NCBI GenBank assembly: GCA_005217565.1
Contig: SJCO01000007.1
Location: 248,001-312,000 of the forward strand
Reading direction: 5' to 3'
DNA: 64,000 nt
From: Puteibacter caeruleilacunae
GTDB lineage: Bacteria; Bacteroidota; Bacteroidia; Bacteroidales; Prolixibacteraceae
A program made the translations under genes and the position numbers. The notes under the pieces were generated by a model. That model saw only the letters and a program-made list of their open reading frames with translations. It ran no database searches and had not been told where the DNA came from. Positions 35,655-44,305 of this stretch are shown in pieces (the stretch's first letter is position 1; each line of letters opens with the position of its first letter).

Positions 35655-35689
35655 AAAAAAAAAGCCGAAGAAAATTAATCCTTCGGCTT
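35655..35689 (-). terminator. trpB attenuator (intrinsic terminator in leader)
   Basis: On the minus strand AAGCCGAAG (35689-35681) pairs with CTTCGGCTT (35670-35662) over a 10-nt loop, followed by a run of nine T (35663-35655). It lies between the Trp-rich leader peptide and trpB. The loop and first bases of the right arm (35680-35668) are also perfectly complementary over 13 nt to 35730-35718, giving a competing antiterminator. Confidence 0.9.
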
Positions 35690-35717
35690 ACAATATCTTG
35701 TACGACAACTCAGTCCA

Positions 35718-35730
35718 GATTAATTTTCTT
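35718..35730 (-). promoter_or_regulatory. Antiterminator strand of the trp leader
   Basis: These 13 nt (minus AAGAAAATTAATC) overlap the last codons and stop of the leader peptide and pair perfectly with 35680-35668, inside the terminator hairpin. A ribosome stalled at the Trp codons (35758-35750) would leave this strand free, favouring read-through; a ribosome reaching the stop codon would cover it, favouring termination. Confidence 0.8.
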
Positions 35731-35803
35731 TTATCCGAATAAAGCTACGCCACCACCAATTGTGTCGTCTTACTGAACTGATATGTACTATTAAATTCGT
35801 CAT
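35720..35803 (-). CDS. trpL: trp operon leader peptide with three tandem Trp codons
   Basis: A 27-codon ORF on the minus strand, ATG at 35803, TAA at 35720. Residues 16-18 are WWW (minus TGGTGGTGG, 35758-35750), inside RRHNWWWRSF. Trp is otherwise rare, so three in a row in a 27-residue peptide just upstream of trpB is the classic mark of ribosome-stalling control. The start is 7 nt after an exact -7 promoter box, so the transcript is almost leaderless. A short helix (35768-35763 with 35707-35702) encloses the Trp codons and could act as a pause structure. The symbol is used by analogy with enterobacterial trpL. Confidence 0.88.
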   Translation of the reverse strand: MTNLIVHISSVRRHNWWWRSFIRIKEN

Positions 35804-35810
35804 TGCGCTG

Positions 35811-35818
35811 CAAATATA
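35811..35818 (-). promoter_or_regulatory. -7 box of the trp leader transcript
   Basis: TATATTTG on the minus strand, an exact TAnnTTTG, ending 7 nt before the leader ATG. The expected start of transcription is within 0-3 nt of that ATG. Confidence 0.7.
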
Positions 35819-35858
35819 ATTAAAAATTGATATCTAATGCTCGAAAAAACTTAAAATT

Positions 35859-37163
35859 CTAATTTAGTGCTAAAATTTCATGATGATTAGCATATTCAAA
35901 TAAGTTCCTTTCAGGCCATTGCTTTATTCTTGAATTAATTTTTTGCATTAAATAATTAATCTCCTTTGGGAATTTTGATCCTTTCCAACTACTTGTATTA
36001 ATCAAAACAACCCAAATTGTTCCATCAGGCATACGTTTTGACATAGCTGATGTACCAGCCATACTTCCAGTACGCCACCAATAACCATTATTCGTCGTTG
36101 CCATCCATCCATATGGCCCCCAACCTTCTCTAGGATCAACCATTTCCTTGATTAAATCCCCTGGCAATACATCCTTTACTGATTCGAAACCATCAACAGC
36201 AACCAACAATTTACTAAGTTCAACAGAAGATCCGATCCAACCTCCAGCAGCCCCTAATAACTCAATATTGTTTCCTCCATATGATTTTGCAACATACTCA
36301 CCGCTTCCATAGGATGAAAGTACCATAGGAGAACCTTTCTGTTCATAATATTTCACCTCATTTTCTCGCCTATCATCTAACAGACTTTTTCCAAGATGCA
36401 TATCATAAATACCTAATGGATATAGAATTTTGAAGTTCACATATTCTTCATATGGCATTTCAGATACTTTCTCAATAACTTTTCCAAGAATAACATATCC
36501 CATGTTAGAATATGACTTACGTGTTCCTGGAGTAAAATGAAGGCGTCGTGAAACAACAAACTTTAAATACGTATCGGGAGTTGCAGGATTTTCATCTCCT
36601 ACTTTACGAGCAATATCAAGAGGATGAAATGCTGGATCACCATAACGTTGGCTCCAGCCACCAGAATGACTTAAAAGATGTCGTATTTTAATTTTACCTA
36701 TACGTTTATCCTTATAACTCAAATATTCTGGCTCATTAAAAATTCCAGCTTCACCAAACACATAACTATCAAGAGATAGCTTGTTTTCATCTACAAGCTT
36801 CATAATGGCAATAGCAGTGATTAATTTAGAAACGCTCGCCATTCGAAAGAGGTGAGCTGGCGTAACAGGTAAATTGGTTTCTGCATCAGCTAATCCATAA
36901 CCTTTTGCAAAAACCAATTTGCCATCTTTAACAACAGACATCGATAAACCTTTGAGTTCCCATCGGCGCAAAAATCGATTCGCTGCTCCATCTATATAAT
37001 CTGAATATTGGAAATCTGATAAATGATTTTCTAATTCTTGATTAATTGATTTTTTATCAATAGGACGGATACGTCGCGGATATAAGTTTTTCTCCGGAAA
37101 AACAAGATGTATCCCGTTGAAAAACAATATAATAAACAATACTATTTTAATTCCAATCCTCAA
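35859..37163 (-). CDS. Serine beta-lactamase-like hydrolase (class C fold)
   Basis: 434 residues. The start is TTG at 37163: a TAG lies two codons upstream in frame, and no other Met precedes the fold. An N-terminal signal-like segment is MRIGIKIVLFIILFFNGIHL. Catalytic S110-x-x-K113 lies in MASVSKL and the YxN motif is in SYSNMGY. This is the beta-lactamase/D-aminopeptidase/esterase family; true beta-lactam hydrolysis is unlikely to be the main role for a chromosomal member of this type. It has its own -7 box at 37186-37193, though it also follows pyrD by 44 nt. Confidence 0.85.
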   Translation of the reverse strand: MRIGIKIVLFIILFFNGIHLVFPEKNLYPRRIRPIDKKSINQELENHLSDFQYSDYIDGAANRFLRRWELKGLSMSVVKDGKLVFAKGYGLADAETNLPVTPAHLFRMASVSKLITAIAIMKLVDENKLSLDSYVFGEAGIFNEPEYLSYKDKRIGKIKIRHLLSHSGGWSQRYGDPAFHPLDIARKVGDENPATPDTYLKFVVSRRLHFTPGTRKSYSNMGYVILGKVIEKVSEMPYEEYVNFKILYPLGIYDMHLGKSLLDDRRENEVKYYEQKGSPMVLSSYGSGEYVAKSYGGNNIELLGAAGGWIGSSVELSKLLVAVDGFESVKDVLPGDLIKEMVDPREGWGPYGWMATTNNGYWWRTGSMAGTSAMSKRMPDGTIWVVLINTSSWKGSKFPKEINYLMQKINSRIKQWPERNLFEYANHHEILALN

Positions 37164-37185
37164 TTCCTAATGGAGTTTGTTTGTA

Positions 37186-37193
37186 CAAATATA
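37186..37193 (-). promoter_or_regulatory. -7 box before the serine hydrolase gene
   Basis: TATATTTG on the minus strand in the 44-nt gap after pyrD. It supports a short leader and the TTG start at 37163. Confidence 0.55.
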
Positions 37194-37207
37194 ATAAAAT
37201 CAATTAA

Positions 37208-38119
37208 TTACACTTCTAATGCACCAATTAAATCATTTACATCGTCGATGCTATGACGTTTCATGTAATCCTCAATACCTTCAACAACTTTAACAGTTAC
37301 AGCTGGATCAATGAAATTTGCAGTACCTAATTCAACGGCAGTTGCTCCTGCAAGCATAAACTCAATAGCATCAGTTGCATTCATTATTCCGCCGATACCG
37401 ATAACAGGCACTTTTACTGCATTAAATACCTGCCATACCATGCGAAGAGCAACAGGTTTTACTGCTGGGCCTGATAGTCCTCCAGTAACAGTTGAAAGAA
37501 TAGGTTTACGTTTCTCTGCATCCACAGCCATTCCGAGCAAGGTGTTAATTAGAGAAACACTATCAGCTCCAGCTGCCTCTACTGCCCTTGCTATTTCAGT
37601 AACGTCTGTAACATTAGGAGAAAGTTTAACGATTAAGGTTTTTTTGTAAACCTCACGCACAGCCTTAACAACACTTTCGGCACCTGCACATGATACACCA
37701 AAGGCCATTCCTCCCTCTTTAACATTAGGACACGAAATATTTAACTCAATGGCAGGCATATGTTCCAGCTCATTCAGTTTTTCTGCAGCAATAACATAGT
37801 CCTCTACAGTAGATCCTGATAAGTTAACAATCATATGACTGTTGTACTTTGTTAACTCTGGATATATTGAATCAATAAAGTAATCAACTCCTTTATTTTG
37901 AAGACCAACAGCATTAAGCATGCCTGCAGGTGTTTCTGCCATTCGAGGATAATCATTCCCTTGACGTGGATGTAAGGTAGTTCCCTTAACAATGTAGCCT
38001 CCAAGTCTATCTAAATCGATGAAATCTTCAAATTCTTTACCATAACCAAATGTCCCAGATGCAGTTAGTACTGGGTTTTTTAGTTGTATCTTGTCAATGT
38101 TTACTGCTAACTTTACCAT
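37208..38119 (-). CDS. pyrD: Dihydroorotate dehydrogenase B, catalytic subunit
   Basis: 303 residues of the class 1B type. FMN and substrate segments: [19 protein letters not shown], the [16 protein letters not shown] block, and [28 protein letters not shown] at the C-terminal phosphate site. Oxidises dihydroorotate to orotate in UMP synthesis, passing electrons through PyrK to NAD. Its start overlaps the pyrK stop by 7 nt. Confidence 0.95.
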   Translation of the reverse strand: MVKLAVNIDKIQLKNPVLTASGTFGYGKEFEDFIDLDRLGGYIVKGTTLHPRQGNDYPRMAETPAGMLNAVGLQNKGVDYFIDSIYPELTKYNSHMIVNLSGSTVEDYVIAAEKLNELEHMPAIELNISCPNVKEGGMAFGVSCAGAESVVKAVREVYKKTLIVKLSPNVTDVTEIARAVEAAGADSVSLINTLLGMAVDAEKRKPILSTVTGGLSGPAVKPVALRMVWQVFNAVKVPVIGIGGIMNATDAIEFMLAGATAVELGTANFIDPAVTVKVVEGIEDYMKRHSIDDVNDLIGALEV

Positions 38120-38883
38120 TTTAATTCATTAATGTTAAATACAGGACCATCAGTACAAACACACTTATTACCTTCCTGTGTTGGAGTCACACAGCAAAGA
38201 CAAACACCAAATCCACATCCCATTGTATTTTCCAATGAAACTTCGCAGAAAATATTATTATCCTTGGCAATTTTACCAATTGCTTCCATCATTGGATTAG
38301 GTCCACAAGTATAAATCTTGTCAAATGAACTTATTTCCTTAAAAATCGAATGATTAGTTACATATCCTTTTTCACCAATACTTCCATCCTCAGTTGTTAG
38401 TAATAGGTTACCTACTTTTTCGAACTCATCAAGAACAATGTGGTCCTTTTGACTACGAGCTCCCAATAGGATATGAATATTACTTGTCTGCGGGGCAAAC
38501 TTCTTTGCCATTAACATCATTGGAGCAATTCCTGAACCTCCACCAATTAATAACACCTTCTCATCCTTCTCTGGAGTAGTAAAACCACTTCCCAGCGGGT
38601 AAATAACACTCAATTCTTCTCCTGGTCTAACAGAACATAGTTTCCGTGTTCCATCACCTACTTTTTTAATAATTAATGAGAAAGACTTTTCGTCTACATC
38701 AACATCATAAAATGAAAATGGTCGACGCAGGAATGTCGTTTGAGAGTCCTTTACTAAAACATTTGCAAATTGTCCGGGTAAGATATCACTATCAACATCT
38801 GGAGCCTGAAATACAATCTTATGACTATCGTCATTTAAGCATTCATTCTCCAGAATGATTAAGTCTTTAACGCTTTTTTTCAT
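38113..38883 (-). CDS. pyrK: Dihydroorotate dehydrogenase B, electron-transfer subunit
   Basis: 256 residues. FAD-binding [13 protein letters not shown]-binding [28 protein letters not shown], then the [2Fe-2S] cysteine set near residues 223-243 ([11 protein letters not shown] ... CVCTDGPVF). It forms the heterotetramer with PyrD. A clear promoter lies in the 45-nt gap behind it, so pyrKD is its own transcription unit even though the XRE gene is close. Confidence 0.95.
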   Translation of the reverse strand: MKKSVKDLIILENECLNDDSHKIVFQAPDVDSDILPGQFANVLVKDSQTTFLRRPFSFYDVDVDEKSFSLIIKKVGDGTRKLCSVRPGEELSVIYPLGSGFTTPEKDEKVLLIGGGSGIAPMMLMAKKFAPQTSNIHILLGARSQKDHIVLDEFEKVGNLLLTTEDGSIGEKGYVTNHSIFKEISSFDKIYTCGPNPMMEAIGKIAKDNNIFCEVSLENTMGCGFGVCLCCVTPTQEGNKCVCTDGPVFNINELKW

Positions 38884-38896
38884 TACTTGTAAGAGA

Positions 38897-38913
38897 TTTT
38901 GCGCGCAAAGATA
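38897..38913 (-). promoter_or_regulatory. pyrK promoter with GC-rich palindrome at the start site
   Basis: TATCTTTG on the minus strand (38913-38906) is an exact TAnnTTTG box. Overlapping it and the expected start is the perfect palindrome TTTGCGCGCAAA (38898-38909), conspicuous in AT-rich DNA. Likely operator; the neighbouring XRE protein is one candidate ligand. Confidence 0.6.
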
Positions 38914-38928
38914 ATTTAAAATTTGATA

Positions 38929-39339
38929 TTATCTGGGCTTAAATTCCTCAAATGTATTGTCTGTATAGAACACTAATATCTTCTCAATCTCTTTACTGCG
39001 GCCATTTTTAGTCATTTTTTCTTGACCGATTTTATCACTTGCTGTATCTGTAATAGAATGTTGTTCAGCAACTTTTACTGGTTGCCTATTCTCTTGTGGA
39101 GTGAATAAATCTGTCGGTTCTGATCCTTGCTCCATATACATAGGTTCCTCTCCTAACATTAACCATCTAGAATTTAGTTGAGGGAACCTAGCAAGGATCT
39201 TCTGAATGAAAATAAAACTTGGCTTGTTTCTTCCGCTTAAAACATGTGATACACTTGGACGCTGTACATCTATGTAATCTGCAAACTCAGCTGCGGTTAA
39301 CTTTTCTTTATCTAATAAGATTTTTATACGCTCTTCCAT
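38929..39339 (-). CDS. XRE-family transcriptional regulator
   Basis: 136 residues. The N-terminal 60 residues are a lambda-repressor-like HTH (KEKLTAAEFADYIDVQRPSVSHVLSGRNKPSFIFIQKIL) followed by LNSRWLMLGEEPMY, a form widespread in Bacteroidota. The C-terminal half is polar and looks disordered. No partner toxin or phage gene is nearby. It could regulate itself, through repeats upstream, and possibly pyrKD, which begins 46 nt downstream. Confidence 0.85.
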   Translation of the reverse strand: MEERIKILLDKEKLTAAEFADYIDVQRPSVSHVLSGRNKPSFIFIQKILARFPQLNSRWLMLGEEPMYMEQGSEPTDLFTPQENRQPVKVAEQHSITDTASDKIGQEKMTKNGRSKEIEKILVFYTDNTFEEFKPR

Positions 39340-39362
39340 AACATAAGTAATTTGGTTTCTAT

Positions 39363-39376
39363 ATTACAAAAGTAAT
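39363..39376 (-). promoter_or_regulatory. XRE gene promoter with overlapping dyad
   Basis: TACTTTTG on the minus strand (39374-39367) is an exact TAnnTTTG box. It is embedded in the dyad ATTAC-AAAA-GTAAT (39363-39376), a natural site for autorepression. Confidence 0.55.
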
Positions 39377-40056
39377 GCAATTTACAATTTAGCCAAATCT
39401 AACATCGCTCTTTTGTTACTAGTGATTACACTTCCTAACTTTACATCTATTTACACTTGTATTTTATTCTAAATTACAAACATCTCTAAAAATTACCTAT
39501 TGTTATTCCGTTTTAACAAAAACAATTTTGGCCTAAAATAGCTAGATTGACTTGAGTTAAATCAGGAAATTTACCCGGAAATGATCAATAAATCAACTCA
39601 CCTAATGCTTTCATTCAGCTAATCATCATAAGTGTCTGATATTTAAGCTGTATCAAAAATAGATCCACCTACTAAATTACAAATGAAAATCAAAGAGACT
39701 TCATACTTATACTATTGCTAAACTTTTACTTTACACACAGATACGTAACTATCTGTTATACTGAACTTATAGCCGACACTATCAAGCTATGATAGCTCTG
39801 ATTACATCATTATGTAGACTATTTTCATATGTGCACAACAAGGCGAAAAAAGAAGACACAAAAATTGATACTAGCATATATTAACAATATTAGTTGTTTC
39901 ATAATTGTATATCTATGCGTTACACATGTATATAATCATACAATTGACTCCTTCTCTTCTGTTAGTTTTTGTAATCAGATATGTTATTAAACAATTTCTT
40001 TCTATACAATTCTTGATGTAGATATGTGTATTTTTAGGAATAAATGTGATTTACAA
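39377..40056. other. Long intergenic region between the XRE gene and metallophosphoesterase gene
   Basis: About 680 nt without a gene. The first 115 nt upstream of the XRE gene hold six copies of TTACA (39364, 39382, 39426, 39441, 39451, 39474). The rest is AT-rich DNA with no recognisable element. Confidence 0.5.
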
Positions 40057-41253
40057 ATGAGAGGAATACCTTTTGAAATATTTATATTGATCTTAGTCGC
40101 CCTACTTTTTATAGAATCTTTATTTTATAAAAGACTAAGATCTAATCAGTATCAAATCCAGCCAATAGTTCGCTATATAATTTTGGGTATTACTATTTGC
40201 ACTTATTTTGTATTCATAGTTATGTATTTCAATCCCGATCGGATTAAACATGTACAAGATTACAGATCCTATCTCACCTTTAATACTCTCTTTACTTGTT
40301 ACCTAGCTTTAAAATTACCACTGATGATTTTTTATCTCTGTTCTCCTGCTAAATTAACATGTAATAGCTCTAGGTCCATATTACTAGCAATTTACAGTGT
40401 TACCATTCTTCTCTCTATTTGTCTCGGTGCTTTTATAGGATCACGAAAAATTCATACAGAATATGTTACTGTAGTAACCAAAGAGTTGCCTAAAGGTATT
40501 GATAGCTTAAGAATCGCCCAAATCTCAGATTTACATGCAGGAAATTTCTATTTTACCGACAAGTACGGACTTAATTTAGCAACTAAGATAAATAACGAAA
40601 AGCCTGATATAATTGTATTTACAGGTGATCTAATTAATAATTTTGCCCATGAATACAGCAGTTTTATTAATGTATTCGACTCAATGTACGCACCTCTTGG
40701 TAAATATGCGATTCTCGGGAACCATGACTATGGTGATTATTCTATATGGAAGGATTCAACTCTTAAGCAAAGTAATTTTGATAAGACAATTTCCTTCTAT
40801 CGAAAAACAAATTTTACAATACTAAGAAATGAGACTATTCAACTCAAAATAAATAAATGCAAACTAAATATTATAGGTGTTGAAAATTGGGGAAATCCTC
40901 CCTTTCATAAATATGGAGATCTAAGAAAGTCACTATGTAATGTCCCATCATCCGACTACCAAATCCTATTAACACATGATCCTGGACACTGGGCTAAAGA
41001 GGTTTTGCGAAAAGAAGATATCAATCTAACATTATCGGGACATACTCATGGAAGTCAAATAGGGATCGTCATTGCAGGTATTAAATTTAGTCCATATGCA
41101 TTACTAAATCCTTATTGGGGAGGCTTGTATAAGCAAAATAACCAATGGATTTCAACTAATATAGGATTAGGAAATGTTGGTATAGCATCACGTATTAACA
41201 TGCCTCCTACATTAACGATTATTACACTAAAGCGAATCGAAGTTAATCAATAG
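40057..41253 (+). CDS. Membrane-anchored metallophosphoesterase (YkuE/YaeI-like)
   Basis: 398 residues from the ATG at 40057, which leads straight into the first membrane segment (MRGIPFEIFILILVALLFIE); the ATG at 40024 adds a polar stretch. Three to four N-terminal TM helices precede a calcineurin-like domain with all metal motifs: ISDLHAG, GDLINN, LGNHDYGDY, LTHDPGH and SGHTHGSQIG. Members of this group act at the membrane surface on lipid or nucleotide phosphates; the substrate is unknown. The last 27 nt overlap the convergent gene. Confidence 0.88.
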   Translation: MRGIPFEIFILILVALLFIESLFYKRLRSNQYQIQPIVRYIILGITICTYFVFIVMYFNPDRIKHVQDYRSYLTFNTLFTCYLALKLPLMIFYLCSPAKLTCNSSRSILLAIYSVTILLSICLGAFIGSRKIHTEYVTVVTKELPKGIDSLRIAQISDLHAGNFYFTDKYGLNLATKINNEKPDIIVFTGDLINNFAHEYSSFINVFDSMYAPLGKYAILGNHDYGDYSIWKDSTLKQSNFDKTISFYRKTNFTILRNETIQLKINKCKLNIIGVENWGNPPFHKYGDLRKSLCNVPSSDYQILLTHDPGHWAKEVLRKEDINLTLSGHTHGSQIGIVIAGIKFSPYALLNPYWGGLYKQNNQWISTNIGLGNVGIASRINMPPTLTIITLKRIEVNQ

Positions 41254-44115
41254 CATGAAACCTACCTTTAGGTCTTCTTCCTCAGGCGAATATGCAAATC
41301 GGACTCCTAAATCTATTGGTGCAGCAAAGCCAAATAAATGCATATCAGTACTGATTTCGGCACCGTAACTCTTTAAACTTCCTTCCACATAAAAAGGATT
41401 ACTATTTACATCAACAAGGTTAGCTTCCATATATGAATAATCGAAAAACAATGAAGTTTTAAACCTTTTAAAATATGCTAGTTTTCCAATATTCCAATCA
41501 GGATAAGCAATTGGCAACTTGTAATCAGCTCCCAAAGTATACATGAAGTCATTATATCTGTCTGATAATCCTCTAGGAAAACGAATTACATCATCCAAAG
41601 CTCCCTGTGCCTGCTCTTTTTCCTGTATACCTCCATAGAGCTTTATTCCATGAGTTTTAGCTAACCCAGGGACATACAGCACTGTTTGAGCTCCCCAAAT
41701 ATCACCATATTGTAAGTCACCAAAAGGCGTATGCTTATAAGTAAAATCAAATATTTGCCCCCAATTAGGGTACATATCTTTATAGGCCTTAAACTGACTA
41801 TTTTGGAAATATAATCGATATTTTAGAATATTAACATCTCCGCCAAGAGGTTTAAATATAGCATTTTGATAATCGAAGTTAACTCTTTCTATTCCAACTT
41901 GCGGCATTATAAATTGATTCCAGCTATGTCTTGCAAAAGATAATGGAAGAGTAACATCAAACTTTATATTTGTTTCATCCCAGATAAGTTTCTTATAAGT
42001 ATCGGTCTTAACAATATTTCCTTGATTATCACGATAGTTTACAGTGAAAGGACCTTCAACTCCTCCTTCACCTTTCTCTAGTTCAAGACTAAATTGAGGA
42101 TACCATCCTTTATAAACCACCTTGCCATAATACTTACCAGTGTTTACTCCGGTATCATAGCGATAGCCTAATATAACATCTGTGTTACTAAGCTTATTTT
42201 GAGATAGAAATGCAATTCCAGGCTCAATCCCCATGTCATCGACATCGATAAATACAGGTGCCCAACTATGGAAATATAATGAATTTCCAAATTTAGAATA
42301 AGATTGCGTGCCCACAGGTTTATCTTTTACACGAGAAAAATCTAATGGAGCTCCTTCTTGTCGAGATAATTTATCTGCTATTGCATAGTTATACTCAGCA
42401 TTCTGGGTTACACTTGCTTTTAAATTATCAAGCTTAAGCTCTGTCAAATAATATCCATCAGAAGAATAAGCACTAATAACCATCTTCTTTCCATCTTTAT
42501 TTATATTAAAACCTCCTACACCATATTTACTGGTATATATCTTGGTAAGTTCATTATTTTGTCGATTGAGACAATATACATCATTCTTACCATCGTATGT
42601 TCCAATAAAATATAGGTTATTATCAACTTGAAGAGGTTTTGCTATTTCCGTGAACGAGAATGAAGTCAATTGAGTTAAAGATTGATCATTTAAGTTAATC
42701 TCAACAATCGCTTTTCCTTTTTCTCCTAAAGCAATAGCTGTTAACCTATTATCATCAATCCAAGATGGTGTCATTAAAAAGAGATTCTCTTTAGTATTAA
42801 ACTCATTAATAATCTCATGAGTAATAGGATCTACTATTAAAATTCTGAAAATATTACGTTCATCTACTTCTACTACACACAATTGCTTAAGGTTTGGGGA
42901 TAATTGAGGAGCATAAACTTTCCGATTAAGTTTAATTTGCTGCAACTGCTTGTTGTCGATGTTATATACATTAATAACTGATCGATCTCGGTGAGTCCAT
43001 CTTGCATCAGGTCGACGTTCACTCCAGACAATGAAGTTATCACGAGAGGAAACAGATTCTTTAAATACAATACCTGGTTTTAGTATTCCTATTTCTATGT
43101 TCTTTGTCTTATCAATCATGACAAACTCATCTAATGCATCCAACGAACTTCTTTGAGCAAGAACTATATTGTCATCAATATACGCTGGATATCGAAAACT
43201 TGTATAAACATTTCCTCCTGCAGTAAGCCTCTTAGTGTTGTTATTTTCGATACCTCTCGTTGCTTCTAATGCTTGCTTCTCCAGGTCGTTATATATTTCT
43301 TTATATAAATCAACTTTCCTTTTTCCGGTCTTTTTCTTCAATGCTCGATCAAATCCCCATAAGTCAAAAGGTTTATTGCCAACATGATTCAGAACATCAG
43401 CCCATACGTCCTTCCCATATTTTGCACGAGTACCAGCAACCATGTTATATCCCATTTTGTAATGATCTGGAACAAAATCCTTATATGATCCCAAATATGC
43501 TTTATAGTAACTGTACAATCCTTTTTCAGCTAATTGTGCATTAGTTTCCATTAGAAATTTAGGTAATCTTCCACGACCACTATTAGTTAAGGCGGTTTCG
43601 GTAGCAACTGCATCACCCTCTAGAAACCAAAAAGGAACATAGGCTCCAATAGTTAGAGCGGCAGCATGTTGCCCTAATAACGCTTTTAATATTCCCGGTA
43701 ATTCCTGATTTATTTTATCGATCTGAACGACATGTCTAAACTCGTGAATAGCCAATTGCTCCAACCAGTCCTGAGCATATATTCCCTGATGAGGCGTTGT
43801 AAACAATTCCATTCTTTTGGGAGCCCATGCAACTAGACCATTAGATCTTACCGTTTGATTATGAAGAATAACAGAAATTTTTCCTGGCTCATGTTCTAAT
43901 GTCTCTCCTGCTCGCAGATAAACTTCTCGAAGAACATTTGCTAAATACTTTGCTTTCTGTTCAAACTTGTTAGGATAGATTATTTGAAAATTTAATGTGT
44001 TGATTTGCTTCCATTTAACAGACGCTGGATCCTGCCCAGTCTCATAATACTGTGCTGAAACTGAGTATACTATCGAAAACAATAAACCAACTAGAATTCC
44101 AATCCCCCTATTCAT
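41227..44115 (-). CDS. Large exported protein with HExxH gluzincin-like domain, beta-propeller and C-terminal beta-strand domain
   Basis: 962 residues with a signal peptide (MNRGIGILVGLLFSIVYSVSA). Residues 30-270 form a metallopeptidase-like domain: H124-E-F-R-H128 followed 38 residues later by E166 in FWFLEGDAVATE, the HExxH + E set of gluzincins. Residues about 290-590 have TolB/PD40 propeller repeats (for example DGKKMVISAYSSDGYYLTELKL). The C-terminal ~370 residues are rich in alternating aromatic strands and end in GFMLLINF, as expected of an outer-membrane barrel. Likely a cell-surface peptidase or scaffold; I know of no characterised homologue. Confidence 0.75.
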   Translation of the reverse strand: MNRGIGILVGLLFSIVYSVSAQYYETGQDPASVKWKQINTLNFQIIYPNKFEQKAKYLANVLREVYLRAGETLEHEPGKISVILHNQTVRSNGLVAWAPKRMELFTTPHQGIYAQDWLEQLAIHEFRHVVQIDKINQELPGILKALLGQHAAALTIGAYVPFWFLEGDAVATETALTNSGRGRLPKFLMETNAQLAEKGLYSYYKAYLGSYKDFVPDHYKMGYNMVAGTRAKYGKDVWADVLNHVGNKPFDLWGFDRALKKKTGKRKVDLYKEIYNDLEKQALEATRGIENNNTKRLTAGGNVYTSFRYPAYIDDNIVLAQRSSLDALDEFVMIDKTKNIEIGILKPGIVFKESVSSRDNFIVWSERRPDARWTHRDRSVINVYNIDNKQLQQIKLNRKVYAPQLSPNLKQLCVVEVDERNIFRILIVDPITHEIINEFNTKENLFLMTPSWIDDNRLTAIALGEKGKAIVEINLNDQSLTQLTSFSFTEIAKPLQVDNNLYFIGTYDGKNDVYCLNRQNNELTKIYTSKYGVGGFNINKDGKKMVISAYSSDGYYLTELKLDNLKASVTQNAEYNYAIADKLSRQEGAPLDFSRVKDKPVGTQSYSKFGNSLYFHSWAPVFIDVDDMGIEPGIAFLSQNKLSNTDVILGYRYDTGVNTGKYYGKVVYKGWYPQFSLELEKGEGGVEGPFTVNYRDNQGNIVKTDTYKKLIWDETNIKFDVTLPLSFARHSWNQFIMPQVGIERVNFDYQNAIFKPLGGDVNILKYRLYFQNSQFKAYKDMYPNWGQIFDFTYKHTPFGDLQYGDIWGAQTVLYVPGLAKTHGIKLYGGIQEKEQAQGALDDVIRFPRGLSDRYNDFMYTLGADYKLPIAYPDWNIGKLAYFKRFKTSLFFDYSYMEANLVDVNSNPFYVEGSLKSYGAEISTDMHLFGFAAPIDLGVRFAYSPEEEDLKVGFMLLINFDSL

Positions 44116-44260
44116 ACCGTAATTTTGTAATTGCTAACACTAAATATCCTAAAAAAACTTTCATGATCAAAGGGGTAAACGATAATTTACGATATATTTT
44201 AACATTTTTTAGCTAAAATTAGCAAAGGATGGCAAACATTGATAGCTATTGGAAATAAAA

Positions 44261-44287
44261 AAAGTCACCTAGTTAATAAGTGACTTT
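44261..44287 (-). terminator. Terminator of the EEP-family gene
   Basis: AAAGTCAC / GTGACTTT stem (44261-44268 with 44280-44287), with seven T following on the minus strand. Confidence 0.85.
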
Positions 44288-44305
44288 CATATAAATATTT
44301 AGCAA

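Noticed and set aside
35859-37163. Antibiotic-resistance beta-lactamase
   Set aside because: The SxxK and YxN motifs mark the broad serine hydrolase/esterase family, but nothing supports a dedicated resistance enzyme and it sits among housekeeping genes.
38929-39339. Toxin-antitoxin antitoxin or phage repressor
   Set aside because: No toxin-like small ORF or phage gene is adjacent; the protein matches a common solitary Bacteroidota XRE family.
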